In this document: positions 1 through 11,745 of the stretch, one piece after another
Layout: every line of letters starts with the position of its first letter
Numbering within the stretch: the first letter of the stretch is position 1
From: Capra hircus
Lineage: Eukaryota; Chordata; Mammalia; Artiodactyla; Bovidae
Length of the DNA stretch: 64,000 nucleotides
NCBI RefSeq assembly: GCF_001704415.2
Contig: NC_030816.1
Coordinates: forward strand, 74,603,713-74,667,712
Reading direction: 5' to 3'
Program-made: the position numbers and the translations under genes
Notes under the pieces: generated by a model
What the model was told of the DNA's origin: nothing
Databases searched by the model: none
Seen by the model: only the letters and a program-made list of their open reading frames with translations

Positions 1-689
1 AGGAGTGGACCGATAAGGGCAGTCTCTCCTCCAGCTCCCTGGCTTGGGGCCTGAGTCTGCTGCCTGGAAGCTTCTGCCTGAGGTTCTGGCTTGGATGGTT
101 GGCCACATGTAGGGAGAGTCAGGGATTACTCACAGCAGCTGCGTGAGGCCCAGTGGGCCTCCTAAGTGGCTTTCTAAGCAGAGGGCTCCTAGGGTGATCC
201 TGGCTGGCCTTGCCTGGCCAAGTCCCTGCAGTTTGCAAGCCTTGATCTCCATCTCTGCCCTCTGTCTTGAGAGACAGTTTTTCAACAGACTCTTTTGGCT
301 AAATATGGTTTCTGTTGTTTGCAGTTGATAAGCCAACTGATGCAGCCAGGAAGAAGTGGAATCAGGATTAGAATTGGGTCTGTCAGATACCCGTTGCTTA
401 TTCCTCTGTACCCAAAAAAGGGATAGGAATCTGAGTGACTGCCAAATCTTATCGTTTAAGCCTTCTTGGGAAATAGGCTTACAAGTAGATCAGTAGTTAA
501 ATAAATCAATAAGTGATCACACACATATATTCATCCACACACATATGCACATACATGTTCACATACATGTTTTAATTGATTGGCAAGTTTTCATGAAATG
601 TTGTTGAAGCTCTATGATGCTGACATTTCTAGAGGAGGGGAGCAGACATAACATTCACTGGGTGACTGTGAGCACAGGAGGTAATGGGT
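1..689. other. Unassigned flanking DNA
   Basis: No gene or confidently recognisable repeat. The only local structure is an alternating CA/TA/CAT-rich stretch around 519-572. Confidence 0.5.
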
Positions 690-940
690 GGGCTACAGAA
701 GTGATGTATTCGTTGAGAATAGATTTGGGAGTCAGACAGATTTGATTTCAAACCTACAGCTACTATTAAATAAACCTTTGTGTCTTTGGACAAATTATAT
801 ATTTTCTTTGGACCTCAGTTTCCTTATCTGTAAAATGGGGATAATTATACTCATTTCACAGAGATTCAAAGCATTCCAGATAAGGCACCTAGCACAGAAC
901 TTGGCACAGAGTGATGGACGGATGGGAGTTATTATTTTTG
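690..940 (+). repeat. MIR SINE
   Basis: Diverged MIR: a tRNA-like part (GGGAGTCAGACAGATTTGA, then a degraded B box), the core CTCAGTTTCCTTATCTGTAAAATGGGGATAAT near 812-846, then GCACCTAGCACAGAACTTGGCAC. Old mammalian SINE. Confidence 0.8.
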
Positions 941-1409
941 TTTAAATATATTGCCTAGTTTAGTTCTCACAGCACTACTGAATTTGTCCTTTCTTGAATA
1001 AGTTTAGGATTCCTGCTTGTTGGCATATCCTTTTATCCTCTTTTAGAAGGGGACTGTGGGAGTGGGTGAGGAGAGGGTGAGACGGAAGCCATAAGGTGAG
1101 AAAGAAGCCATAAGAGGCCATAGCTCTGAGCATCCTCTCTGAGCTCCTGGTCCTGGGGATGCTGCTTGTCTTCGAGATCCTGCCTGTCTTGTGCAGTGGG
1201 AGCCATGGACAGGTTCTGAGTGACACCAATCCAGGGCAGCCCACTTCACCAGCAAAGTGATGATGGCAACCAAATCCCCTTAGAAAACAAGTCAATTAAA
1301 GCACATTCACTAATGAAGACCTAACAGCAATCCATGTTGTATTCTATCACAGGAGGTCATATGCATGAAAAATCTTTGCCCATCTGTTTAGTAAATAGCA
1401 TGTTTTAAA
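941..1409. other. Unassigned flanking DNA
   Basis: No gene or recognised repeat. Short opposing reading frames here have no recognisable domain. Confidence 0.45.
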
Positions 1410-1417
1410 GAAATGTT

Positions 1418-1642
1418 GGGTTTTCTTGGTGGCTCAGCAACAAAGACTCTGCCTGGCAATGCAGGATGCAACCTGCATCAACCCAGGGTGATTCCTGGGT
1501 CGGGAACTTCCCCTGGAGATGGAAATGGCAACCCAGTCCAGTATTATTGCCTAGAGAATTCCATGGATAGAGCCTGGTGGGCTACAGTTCATGGGGTTGC
1601 AAAGAGTTGGATGTGACTGAGTGACTAAACAGCAACAAGAAG
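1418..1642 (+). mobile_element. Bov-tA SINE
   Basis: A tRNA-derived head (TTCTTGGTGGCTCAGCAACA, degraded B box GGGTGATTCCTGGGT) is followed by the Bov-A body (GGCAACCCAGTCCAGTATT ... GCAAAGAGTTGGATGTGACT). Flanked by an 8-bp direct repeat GAAATGTT at 1410-1417 and 1643-1650. Confidence 0.85.
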
Positions 1643-1650
1643 GAAATGTT

Positions 1651-2354
1651 AGACACAGTCTTACTCTTCTTTCTCTTTTTCTTAGACACGTCTCTTGGTG
1701 GCTTGTAAAAAATGTAGTCAGAATTAGCTTATATAATTCTCACTACAATTTTAAGAGAAATATGTTATTTTTCATCTCTGCTTTCCAGAGATGGAAATCT
1801 GGAATTGGAAAGAATTCCTCCTGGATTGTGCACTGTGGCAACGACAAAGCAGGATATCAAACCCAAATCCTTTGCCATCCACTTTATATTCATTCATTCA
1901 TCTGGTGCTGTCTGCCATGTGCCTGGAGCTGGGCTGGGCACCAGGGATCTGTGTCTTGGCTGTGGGCCCTGCCTGCAAGGAGCTCACACTGCTCAGGAAG
2001 AGTCTTTCCTTTGAGCTACCCTGTCCAAGACCACACCATTTTTTTTTTTCCTGGCTCTAATTAATGACCCATTCATATCCCAAGACTAGAGGATGAATGG
2101 CTATATTCAGGTTTCCAGTTGATGGCAATTTTCTTTGGAAACTCACCAGTTTTGGGTCTCCATTTTAAGTCGCCACACACTTCACTGTTAAACTGTCAAA
2201 AATGACGTGGAATGTGGAAATATTTCTTACAAGGTCCCAAAGGGATGTTTCCGGAGCCAGTGACACCCTTCTCTCTTCAGTCTGGGGAACAGGCAGGGAG
2301 ATGCCCCCAAAGTCCATTGCACAGCCAATTATTGTGTTGTTTTTTGATTTGAGT
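1651..2354. other. Unassigned DNA with an L2 relic
   Basis: About 1885-2010 resembles the reverse complement of the L2 3' end (CATTCATTCAT, then CAAGGAGCTCACACT). The rest, including a T-run at 2040-2049, is unassigned. Confidence 0.45.
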
Positions 2355-3195
2355 CTGTTTTTTTATTTTATTTTAAAAAATTTTAATTGAAGTATAGTTG
2401 ATCTGCAGTGTCCTGTTAGTTTCAGGTGTACAGCAAAGGGATTCAGTCATGTATCTATTACATAGGTTATTACATTATAGGGTATTACATGATATTGAAT
2501 ACAGTCTGCCATGCTAGACAGGAAGTTTCTCTTGCTCCAGAAGTGAGATTGCTGGATGATATGGTAGTTCTGTTTTTGGTTTTTAAAGGGCTTCCACACC
2601 GTTCTCCATAATGGTTGTACCAATTTACACTCCCACCAGCAGTGTAAGAAGGTTCCCTTTTTTACACACCCTCTCTAGCATTTATTATTTGTTGACACTG
2701 TGATGATGGCCATTCTGACTGTTGGGAGGGGTACCTCATTGTAGCTTTGATTTTCATTTCTCTAATAATTCATGATGTTGAACATTTTCATGTGCCTATT
2801 GTCCATCTGTAAGTCTTTTTTGAAGAAATATTTAGGTCTTCTACCCCAATTCTTGATTTTTTTTTTTTATATTGAGCTATATGAGCTGTTTGTTTATTTT
2901 GGAGTTGCCTTGTTTCCAAACATTTTCTCCCATTCCATAGATTGTCTTTTTGTACTGTTATTGTTTTCTTTGCTGTGCAAAAGCTTTTAAGTTTAATTAG
3001 GTCCCATTTGTTTATTTTTGCTTTTATTTCTATTATTCTAGGAGGTGGATCCAATGTTGCTGCCATTTATGCCAAACAGTGTTGTGCTTGCTTTCCTCCA
3101 GGAGTTTTATAGTATCTAGTCTCACATGTAAACCTTTAATCCATTTTGAGTTTATTTTTGTATATGGTTTTAGAGAATGTTCTTATTTTTCTAGT
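2355..3195 (-). mobile_element. L1 LINE, 3' part (ORF2 end and 3' UTR)
   Basis: Reads as the reverse complement of L1: T-rich start and 3' UTR text near 2380-2450, then ORF2-derived text such as GATTGCTGGATGATATGGTA, TGTACCAATTTACACTCCCA and GCAAAAGCTTTTAAGTTTAA through about 3190. 5'-truncated, with stops and indels in the ORF2 part, so inactive. Confidence 0.85.
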
Positions 3196-3616
3196 AAGAC
3201 AAAGTTGGTGTTGGTGCTTACCCTGGAGAGGAAGACAGCTACTTCAACCAAGGCTTGCTAGCATCTCAAAGAGGGTAGGACAAAGCTAGGTTGTTTATTC
3301 AGACTATGAAGTCTAGTTTAATACAAATCTTTAAATGCTGTGCTCCATTAGGACTGGGTAAAATTCCAGAATTAGTGCCTTGAGGGGAAAGGGCTTAGAA
3401 AGCCCTTGTGTGGTTTGGCTATTGTTCAGGCATGGTAATACCATGAATTCTGAGAAGTCTGTGGAATATATGGACCAAGACACTGGTGACCTGCACCTGA
3501 GCACATGTGGCCACTTGGATCTTCCTTAGTTCACTATCACTCCCCAGTTTAGTCCAGGGACCTATCTTTCTTTTCTTACCCTCCACAAGGCAGAACCTCC
3601 TGGAAGTATCATATAT
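3196..3616. other. Unassigned DNA
   Basis: No gene or recognised repeat between the L1 and the next SINE. Confidence 0.4.
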
Positions 3617-3897
3617 TCTGCTGCTGCTGCTAAGTCGCTTCATTCGTGTTCGACTCTGTGCAACCCCATAGACGGCAGCCCACCAGGCTCCCCCCTCCCT
3701 GGGATCCTCCAGGCAAGAACACTGGAGTGGGTTGCCATTTCCTTCTCCAATGCATGAAAGTGAAAATTGAAAGTGAAGTTGCTCAGTCATGTCTGACTCT
3801 GAGCGACCCCATGGACTGCAGCCTACCAAGCTCCTCCATCCATGGGATTTTCCAGGCAAGAATACTGGAGTGGGGTGCCATTGCCTTCTCCTCAGGC
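3617..3897 (-). mobile_element. Bov-A2 SINE (dimeric)
   Basis: CTGCTGCTGCTGCTAAGTCG start, two Bov-A units (3640-3750 and 3770-3897) joined by AAAGTGAAAATTGAAAGTGA, ending GCCATTGCCTTCTCC. Complete dimer in reverse orientation. Confidence 0.92.
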
Positions 3898-4517
3898 CAA
3901 GTCTATTGGAGCCCAAAGCCTGCTTGTTCTTAGGTATGATGCTATAGAAACACTCTCTCCTTTTAAAATACATTGTTCCTACAACTAATTTTTCTAAAGT
4001 AATATCCAAATATTTGCTCACCGGGGAGAAGACTGACTCTCACCATACAGAACCCTTCTCTCCTTTCAGCCTGGTAGGAGTGTAACCTTTAATCCCTGTT
4101 TCAGTGCCGAGGTGGAGCCTCCCATTCTCAGGGGTGGAGGCTGCCTCTCTTTCGTGCTGTTCTGCCTGGTTTCCTGGTTTCCCTGGGAAGTCTTCCAAGT
4201 GAAAAACAGTTTCCCCAGTAACTGACAGCCCACCCACTGGCCCTTCTGCCAGAGTGACTTGATCGCTTTGTGACTCTTGGTTTCTTAAAGGTGTTTCTTT
4301 TGGGATAGTCCAAACCACTTTGACACACGTTCTGACAAATTAGTGGTTAAAGAGAACACTTCCTTGGGCTAGAAGGAATGAATATTCAAACAAGTAAGAG
4401 AAAACTGTCAACATAGTGGCTGCTGTAGTGGGAGAACGTTGAGCAACTGGTTCCTTTAGTTCCCCAGCTTTGGAAAGACAGAGCTAATCATTTCTGACAG
4501 ATGGAGTCTACCAGTTT
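3898..4517. other. Unassigned DNA
   Basis: No gene or recognised repeat. Reading frames on the - strand near 4040-4328 lack recognisable domains. Confidence 0.4.
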
Positions 4518-4558
4518 AAAATATCCCTGAAAAAATAAAATAAAATAAAATATCCCTG
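4518..4558. repeat. A-rich (TAAAA)n tract flanked by a 12-bp duplication
   Basis: AAAATATCCCTG occurs at 4518-4529 and 4547-4558, bracketing 17 bases of AAAAAATAAAATAAAAT. Confidence 0.7.
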
Positions 4559-4738
4559 GATTTTTTGATGATTGCCATTCTTATTGGTGTGAGGCGATAC
4601 TCATTGTAGTTTTGATCTGCATTTCTCCAATTATTAGTGATCTTGAGCATCTTTTCATGTGCCTGTTGGTCAGCTGTATGTCTTCTTTGGAGAAATGTCT
4701 ATTTGGGTCTTTTTGGGTCATTTGTAGAGATGTGGATG
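4559..4738 (-). mobile_element. L1 fragment, inverted 5' portion
   Basis: Reverse-complement L1 ORF2 text (TGCATTTCTCCAATTATTAGTG, CTTTTCATGTGCCTGTTGG, CTTTGGAGAAATGTCTATTT in shortened form) directly abutting a + strand L1 3' UTR. Probably the inverted 5' end of the same insertion. Confidence 0.7.
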
Positions 4739-5395
4739 GATGGAGTCTGTGATACAGAGTGAAGTCAGAAGGAGTGAAACAAATATCATATATTAATGCA
4801 TATATGTGGAATCTACGGTACAGATGAACCTCTTTGCAAAACAGAAATAGAGATGCAGATGTAGGGAACAGATGTATGGACGTGGCAGGGGGGTGGAGGG
4901 GAGAGGAGGTAGGATGAATTGGGAGATTGAGATTGATATACATACACTACCATGTGGAAAATCAGTAATTAGTGGGAACCTGCTGTATAGCATAGGAAAC
5001 TCAGTTTGGTGCTCTGAGTAGGGGACCTACTCTTTATTTGTTCTTAGTCATGTCGAACGCTTCACAACTCTATGGACCGAAGCTCACCAGGCTCCTCTGC
5101 CCATGGAATTTTCCGGGTAAGAATACTGGAATGGGTTGCCATTTCCTCCTGCAGGGGATCTTCCCAATCCAGGGATCAAACCCAAGTCTCTTGTGTCTCC
5201 TGCATTGGCAGGTGTGTTCTTTACCAACTGTGCCACCTGGGAAGCCCAAGGTGACCTTGAAGGGTGGGGTATTGCAGGGGAGGGAGGGGATATATATACA
5301 TATGGCTGGTTTGCTTCACTGAATAACAGAATCTAGAACAGCATTGTAAGGCAACTATACCCCAATTTTTTTAAAAAAAAGTAAAAAGAGGAAAA
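4739..5395 (+). mobile_element. L1 3' UTR (interrupted by a SINE)
   Basis: Recognisable ruminant L1 3' UTR: ATATGTGGAATCTACGGTAC, GGATGAATTGGGAGATTGAG, GTGGGAACCTGCTGTATAGC, then after a Bov-tA insertion AAGGCAACTATACCCCAATT and an A-rich tail to about 5395. Confidence 0.85.
5040..5252 (-). mobile_element. Bov-tA SINE inside the L1 3' UTR
   Basis: Reverse-orientation Bov-A body (TCATGTCGAACGCTTCACAA) followed by a degraded tRNA-derived part ending GCCACCTGGGAAGCCC. L1 3' UTR text lies on both sides, so the SINE is younger than the L1. Confidence 0.88.
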
Positions 5396-7262
5396 GAAAA
5401 GCTTCCTAGAGAAGGAGATTCCACTCTTCTCTGTAACTCATGGGTAACAACTGGGTAATTATTTCTAACAGTGAATTGAATTCCTCCACCTGGCAATTTG
5501 GAATTCGTTTCTAATTATGTTTCCTCCTGTAGAAATGGACAAAGGCTTGCCCACGTGGTAAAGGGGGGTCATACGTGTGCTGCTTTATTGTCTTAGGAAC
5601 AGGGGCTGCAGTGGAGAAAAGGGCTTACTGGCTTTCACAGAAGGGTGAAGGGAGAAGTAAGCTTTATGCTCAAGCCCAGAAGTGGAGCTTACATCCAATC
5701 TATGTCATGACTGTAGAACTTCCAGAATCTCTATAAATGTGCCCCAGTTGTTTAGCTAGGACCTGTTTTCTCATCGTGAGAACACATAAGAAAAAGAGGC
5801 TAGTCTATGTACTTGATTTCTGGGCAGCAAAACGAGGAGGAGAGAGGTAGCAGGGGGATAGTTGAACTGAGTTAGGAAACTGGGGGAGAATAGTCTGCAG
5901 CAGGGTGAGAGAGGTTGCTCTGTTGGGGATGAAGTAGCTTGAATCTTGGCCACCTCAACTGACAAAGAGATAAAAGCATGGGGAGCAATTTGAGGTCTCA
6001 GAAGGGATCCTGATCTTGAGCAGGAGAAAGACCCCATTAGAGTTGATATAAGTCTTTTCAGGTCTTTAATACATTCATAAGCTGTTATTAGAGTTCATGG
6101 CATCCTGACATTGTCCTGCTGAAATCACACTTTCTCCTGAATGGTGGCTTTTTCATTCCTCATATTTTTCTCTGTTCTAGTCAAAGGTAGTTATTTTATA
6201 TGGAGAGGGAAAAACTGGAGGAAGAAGAAGAAACAGATTTCTTGGAACAAGTAGACTTTAAAGGTGGAGTTTAGGGGACAGAGGCTTTCAATTTAGATGG
6301 CAGTCAACAACAAACAAATAAGCAAAACCAACTAAGAAAGAAGGGAAAAGAAGTAATAAAAGAAAACACAGATACGGTATTCCAATATCACGTGTCTTAT
6401 CGCATGCAGTGACTTCGTAGCCTCCTATTTATTCAATGAGTATTGTTAAATACTGTCACGAGGAAGTGCATCCTTAGCTCTGGATGAAGCATACACCAAG
6501 TAGACTTGGAGGACCCAGGTCTGTTAGAGAAGCTGAATTAAGTAATAATAAGTGAAAGATGGAAATCCAGAGCCAGTGCCGTGGGGCTCAGAGAAGGTGA
6601 GAGCTAGCTCAGCTGGGGCAGTACAGGAAAGGCTTGTGGGGAAGGAAGCCTGAGCACTAGGACTTGAGGAATGATGGGTGGGCTTTGGTCTTGCTGGCCT
6701 GGTTGCAGGTGGGGTGAGAATAGCAAGGACTTGGGCACAGAATGAGCAGCGCCGGGCTCAATAAGAGGAGAGAGCCTGAAGGAGGCCTGGCATGGACTGG
6801 GAGAAAATTGTGCTGGGAGGAAGTTCAGAACCAAGCTGTGGAGCTTCCTGAACTCTTTATGGTCTTCGGGAGTCATTGGCAACCCTGGGCTTGTCAGTAG
6901 ATGGCTGAAAGTAGTACTGTGTGGATTAGAGGTGATGATCTGGCCTAGGGTGAATACAAAGCCCTCTTAGAATTATCTAAGACAAAAATCAGCACCAAAA
7001 CATTCCCCTCTCGCCTTCTCAGTCTTATGTGTGGAAACCACAGTGTCAGAAAACTGGGCGGGAGTCGTCTCTCACACTTCCCTCTATGTGTTTGGTGGTT
7101 GGAGGTCTGCATTTATGTATTTGTGATGTTGGACCCGCAAGACAGAAGCTTCCCCACAAATAGCACAGGAAGTGCTGCCAAGAGGGGAGTCACTGGCCAG
7201 CAGGGCCTCCCCGACTCAACCCAGCCTTGGTTTCCTGTCTCACTTCTTGGTTGGTGGTGGTG
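5396..7262. other. Unassigned DNA
   Basis: 1.9 kb with no gene and no repeat I can name. Purine-rich patches (for example 6200-6240) are the only visible low-complexity features. Confidence 0.4.
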
Positions 7263-7377
7263 GTGGTTTCATTGCCAAGTCGTGTCCAACTCTTGCAACC
7301 CCATGGACTGTAGCCTGCTAGACTCCTCTGTCCATGGGATTCTCTAGGCAAGAATACTGGAGTGGGTTGCCATTTGG
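7263..7377 (-). mobile_element. Bov-A monomer (partial)
   Basis: GCCAAGTCGTGTCCAACTCT through GAATACTGGAGTGGGTTGCC, a single Bov-A unit in reverse orientation, preceded by a (GGT)n stretch at 7249-7267. Confidence 0.85.
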
Positions 7378-8507
7378 TTAGGGGGAAAAAAGATGACTTT
7401 TGTCAAACTCCCTGAGAGATGAGGGAGAATTCAATTGAACAATGGTTGGAAAACATTGTTTGAAAGCTTGAAAACTACTGACCTAGAATAGCCTTGTACT
7501 TTAGAACATATAAATTATCCCCTAATGCTGTAGTAATAAAGATTTCTCGTGGGCCAGCTGTGTTCAGTCTCATGAGAAGCATTATGAAAGACTTAAAACA
7601 TGTAAGGTACAGCCTTCTCAAAAGGCCACTCATACGCATGAACCATTAGCACAAGGTCAGAGCATCAGGTGCGGAATTGTATGGGCAGAGATGGAAGCTG
7701 TTGGAGAAGATTTTACAACATCCTGAAGAATCAATAATAAAAAATCTATGAAGGAACCGCTTGGGGGCCTTATATTGTATTTTGGAACTGTAGTTCACAA
7801 CCTATCCAGTGTGTTTGGTTTTCACAGAATATTATGGTGAGAACATATTTGACTTGATTGGGGTTTCACTGAAAGTTCATAAGGCACCTTTTCTTGTAGT
7901 TCTAGTTACTGGTTATTTTTCTGGATGATGAAACATGGGTATAAAGATAGAAAAATTCAGTCATCTGTCTGCTTTTTGCTTACTTTGCAGGGCTGAATTT
8001 TAAACTGTTCTTTTAAATGTTGGCAGCATGTAGACTGAGACATGGGAAATGATAAGAGATTCTAACCATGGTTAGTGAAATCTGTAAGGAAATAACCATG
8101 GATGTGTTGCCTTCTGTCAGTGTTTACTGTATGACATGGAGATTAGTTTTCTTTTAATTAAGATCATCACTGTGGCCTTCATTTCTTTGATGAAAGCCAG
8201 GTTAAATCCATGACTTACTTCACAGATGTGAATGGGTTCCAATCTTTGTTAATATTTGCATATTACAGAGGTCAGGTTTTTTTCTTTCTTCATGGAAGTG
8301 GGATTTTTCCTGTTGTTTCATGTTTAGGATACTTAAATTGTTGGCTCTGTCAAAAACTAAACAGAAATAACAGTTATGATCACTGATTTTTAGGCTGAAT
8401 GGACTCCTGGACTTAGGGTAAAACTTTCCAACATCTAACAGAAGGAATTTATTCTTAAAACATACCTTAGATGATTCCTTCAGTTGGGTCAAACTCAACA
8501 CATCTGG
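7378..8507. other. Unassigned DNA
   Basis: 1.1 kb without a gene or a recognised repeat. Confidence 0.4.
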
Positions 8508-8907
8508 TATGGGTTGAATTGTGTCCTTTAAAATTCATATGTTTAAGCCCTAATCCTCATTACCTCAAAATAAGACAATCTTTGAGAGAGATTCTAAAGA
8601 GGTGATTTAGTGAAAATGAGGCCATTAGGTTTAGCTGTTATCCAACCTGACTGGTGTCCATGTAGGAAGAGGAAATTTGGATACACAAAGAGACACCAGG
8701 GGTGGGCAGAGAGGTCCTCCATGTGAGAACAAGTGAGGAGACAGCCATCTGTAAGCCAAGGAGAAAGGCCTCAGGAAAAACCAAAATGTTGACCTCTTGA
8801 TCCTGGACATCTAGCCTCAGTAGCTATGAGAAAATAATGCTCAATCATTTAAGCTACCCAATCTTTGATATTTTCCTATGGCAGCTCTAGCAAACTAATA
8901 CAACACC
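8508..8907 (+). mobile_element. MLT1-type LTR (ERVL-MaLR)
   Basis: Starts TGGTATGGGTTGAATTGTGT, has AAATTCATATGTTTAAGCCC and GACTGGTGTCCATGTAGGAA, and ends with a degraded polyadenylation region (AGAAAATAATG) and TATGGCAGCTCTAGCAAACT. This layout is typical of old MaLR solo LTRs. No internal gag or pol text adjoins it. Confidence 0.75.
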
Positions 8908-8983
8908 CAAACCCAAATTTATTACTTGCCTGTTCAAAGCCATTCATTTTGTGGCAGAGGAATTTACTACTCACTGAACATCA

Positions 8984-9247
8984 GGCAATGGCAACCCACT
9001 CCAGTACTCTTTGCCTGGAAAATCCTATGGGCAGAGGAGCCTGGTAGGCCGCAGTCCATGGGGTCGCTAAGAGTCAGACACAACTGAGCTACTTCACTTT
9101 CACTTTTCACTTTCGTGCACTGGAGAAGGAAATGGCAACCCACTCCAGTGTTCTTGACTGGAGAATCCCAGGGATAGGGGAGCCTGGTGGGCTGCCGTCT
9201 ATGGGGTCGCACAGAGTCGGACACGACTGAAGCGACTTAGCAGCAGG
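8984..9247 (+). mobile_element. Bov-A2 SINE
   Basis: Two Bov-A units in forward orientation, starting GGCAATGGCAACCCACTCCA and ending GAAGCGACTTAGCAGCAG. Confidence 0.92.
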
Positions 9248-9714
9248 AGAACATCCACGTAATTCCCCTGAAAGACCTGCCCGCCCACAGCCAGGTGGGG
9301 CTGTGCACTAGCTGGTCTGTGGGCATCCACAGTCTCATCCCCGGACCCAGTGACCAAGGAGGCGACAGTCCTGGAGGGGGAGCTCCACGATGGTGGGGTT
9401 TCCACCTGGTCCCTGGGAGACTGAGTGGAGCAAAGCCTCCCCCAACCATGTAGAGTATGTCTCCCAGGTGAGACACAGTTCATTACTGTATTAAGCCTGG
9501 GATTTGGAAGGTTTCGTTTGTTTCTTCTGCTTAACTTTGTTTATCATGAGCAGTAAAGTCTTCAGCCTCCTAGTTCATCTGAAAGTGTACATTTAGCTGC
9601 ATATTTGGACTCATAATTTCACATCTGACTGATGATCAGTCTTTCGTTCTACTCTTGCAGCTTCCCACAGGCCTGCCCCTCCTTTCCTTTCATAGAGGTG
9701 CTACATTTATCTCT
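9248..9714. other. Unassigned DNA, possibly an eroded LTR
   Basis: 9260-9500 has a faint LTR-like ending (TTAAGCCTGGGATTTGG) but too little to assign. No gene seen. Confidence 0.3.
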
Positions 9715-9925
9715 CTAAACAAGTGATAGCATGATGATGATAATGATGGAGGAGTACTGTTCCAGGCACTGACCTAGTGCTTTCTGTACATCAAGTCCTT
9801 TATGAAGTAAGGCAATATTATCATATTATTCTTTCCAACAAAGAAATTGAGGTGCAGAGTCTGATGTGTTCAAGTTCACACAGCTGGTAAGTGGTACAGC
9901 CAAGATTTGAACTTGGTAATATGGT
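9715..9925 (-). repeat. MIR SINE
   Basis: Reverse-orientation MIR: CCAGGCACTGACCTAGTGCT, AAATTGAGGTGCAGAG, TCACACAGCTGGTAAGTGGT and GCCAAGATTTGAAC. Confidence 0.8.
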
Positions 9926-10179
9926 TTCCATTGCTTTCTTATAAACTCTGAGTTAACAGCCTTTCCAGTTCTGTTCCCAGGGTATCCTATCACTTTTCCC
10001 ATCAAGGACCACCCTCTTCTTCTGACCGCTTCCAGCCCTTCATTCCAGTTACAGTCTTCGTTGCTTCTGCCCTCTAAACAAATCCTGCATTCGTCACCGT
10101 TGCTTCCACTGCTCTCTGAATTGCTCTGTTGCCCATTCTTTTTCTCCCTTGGCCCCGCCTGTCAGCATCTTGTGCATCC

Positions 10180-10434
10180 TGCTGCTGCTAAGTCGCTTCA
10201 GTCGTGTCCGACTCTGTGCGACCCCATAGACGGCAGCCCACCAGGCTCCCCCGTCCCTGGGATTCTCCAGGCAAGAACACTGGAGTGGGTTGCCATGTCC
10301 TTCTCCAGTGCATGAAAGTGAAAAGTGAAAGTGAAGTCGTTCAGTTGTGTCCGACTCTTAGTGACCCCATGGACTGCAGCCTACCAGGCTCCTCTGTCCA
10401 TGGGATTTTCCAGGCAAGAGTACTGGAGTGGGCA
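10180..10434 (-). mobile_element. Bov-A2 SINE
   Basis: TGCTGCTGCTAAGTCGCTTC, then two Bov-A units joined by AAAGTGAAAAGTGAAAGTGA. The terminal GCCATTGCCTTCTCC expected after GGAGTGGG is missing. Confidence 0.9.
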
Positions 10435-10588
10435 TCCCTCAGAGCCCCATTCATTTGCCACCTCTTCTGGGAAACCTTTCTTCAGTCTTCATTCAGCACT
10501 CCCATAATCCCTTGCCCACAGACACTCATGGATCACTTATTTGTGTCTATTTCTCTCTCTAAAGGATAAGTTCCCTGAGTGCTGAGAC
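10435..10588 (+). repeat. L2 3' end relic
   Basis: CTTCTGGGAAACCTTTCTTC and AAAGGATAAGTTCCCTGAGT resemble the L2 3' UTR (paired with the text before the SINE at 9960-10179). Moderately diverged. Confidence 0.5.
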
Positions 10589-10659
10589 TATATATATATA
10601 TATATTTGTCTTTAGATCTCCTCTGCAAGCAGTGGGCAGTATATACACACACACACACA
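10589..10659. repeat. (TA)n and (CA)n microsatellites
   Basis: TA run at about 10589-10605 and CA run at about 10645-10659, separated by 39 bases of ordinary sequence. Confidence 0.9.
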
Positions 10660-11299
10660 ATCTTTGGGTTACACTTCTTGATTGCAATTAAGAGAAAGGA
10701 AAGTTTCCTTGAATGCCTTGCACTTAACAAGAGATAACAATGTTACCCCTCCTCACTTTGGCCACCATAGTTTCGGATTCCCAGTCCCTGTGTGGGAGTG
10801 ACTTTGTTAACATCAAAACACTTTCCTTCATCCTCTCTCTGCGTTCGTTTCTCTGAGCTGGATGCTACCACTTCTCATCTGTGTCATGTTAGCAAATTGT
10901 CCCTTTGGTCTTCATATTAGAACTGTTTCTCATTGGGTTTCAATTATTTCTTAGCTGTGATTTATTGATTAAGAGCAGCCTTTCATCCTGGTGGCACTTT
11001 TCAAGCATGTGGTGATATAGGTTCCAGGGAGTTGCAAGGAAAGAGAAGAATAGCACTCCTGCCGCTCTCCTTCCCTGCAGGTCTTTTGTGAAGCCCGCGG
11101 CCCTCTTCTCTCAGGGTTGGGCAGCAAGTTGAAAGGAAAGTGGAGTTCAGTCACTTCTGCCACAAGTATTTCTGGGTTAAATGCAGGACAGATTTGAAAG
11201 TTGAACACAATTGGATTTTCTGAGGATTTCAGCCAAGAATGTATTTGTGTTTGTCATCGTCTTACATAGACGTGCATTTTCCCAGACATGGCGGTGACT
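10660..11299. other. Unassigned DNA
   Basis: No gene or recognised repeat. Confidence 0.4.
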
Positions 11300-11745
11300 T
11301 TCTAACATGGCCTTCAGTAATCCTCACCTTCTGGAGTCATGCTTTTGTCTTGTTTCTTCCCAAACGAAGTAGGGGAGCAGTTCTGTAAATAATGGGCTAT
11401 TGCAGAAGGGATGGGTGTGATTAGAAGCTAAATCATAAAAGTGTGGCTTCCACCGTGAGGCTATGCAGAGGTCCGTGTGGCAGCGAATGGTCTCCTGCCA
11501 GGCGCCAGCACTGAGGACAGCCATGTGTGTGAACCGTCTTGGGACAGATGCTCCAGCCCCAGCCAAGCCTTTGGACGACTGTAGCCCCAACTTCAGCTCA
11601 TGAGAGACTGGAGCTGCGTCAGCCCAGCCAAGTGACTCCCCAGATCCTGAACTGCAGAATCCATGTGAGATGATAAATGTTTATGTTTGTGTTAAGCTGC
11701 CAAGTCTGGCACTAACTGCTTGTGCGGCCACAAACAATATACATG
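11300..11745 (+). mobile_element. MLT1-type LTR, 3' portion
   Basis: Text such as CAGAATCCATGTGAGATGAT and AATGTTTATGTTTGTGTTAAGCTGCC is the characteristic polyadenylation region of MaLR LTRs. The 5' boundary is uncertain. Confidence 0.55.

Noticed and set aside
3419..4021. A 200-codon - strand frame
   Set aside because: Its central part is a translated Bov-A2 SINE. The flanks have no recognisable protein.
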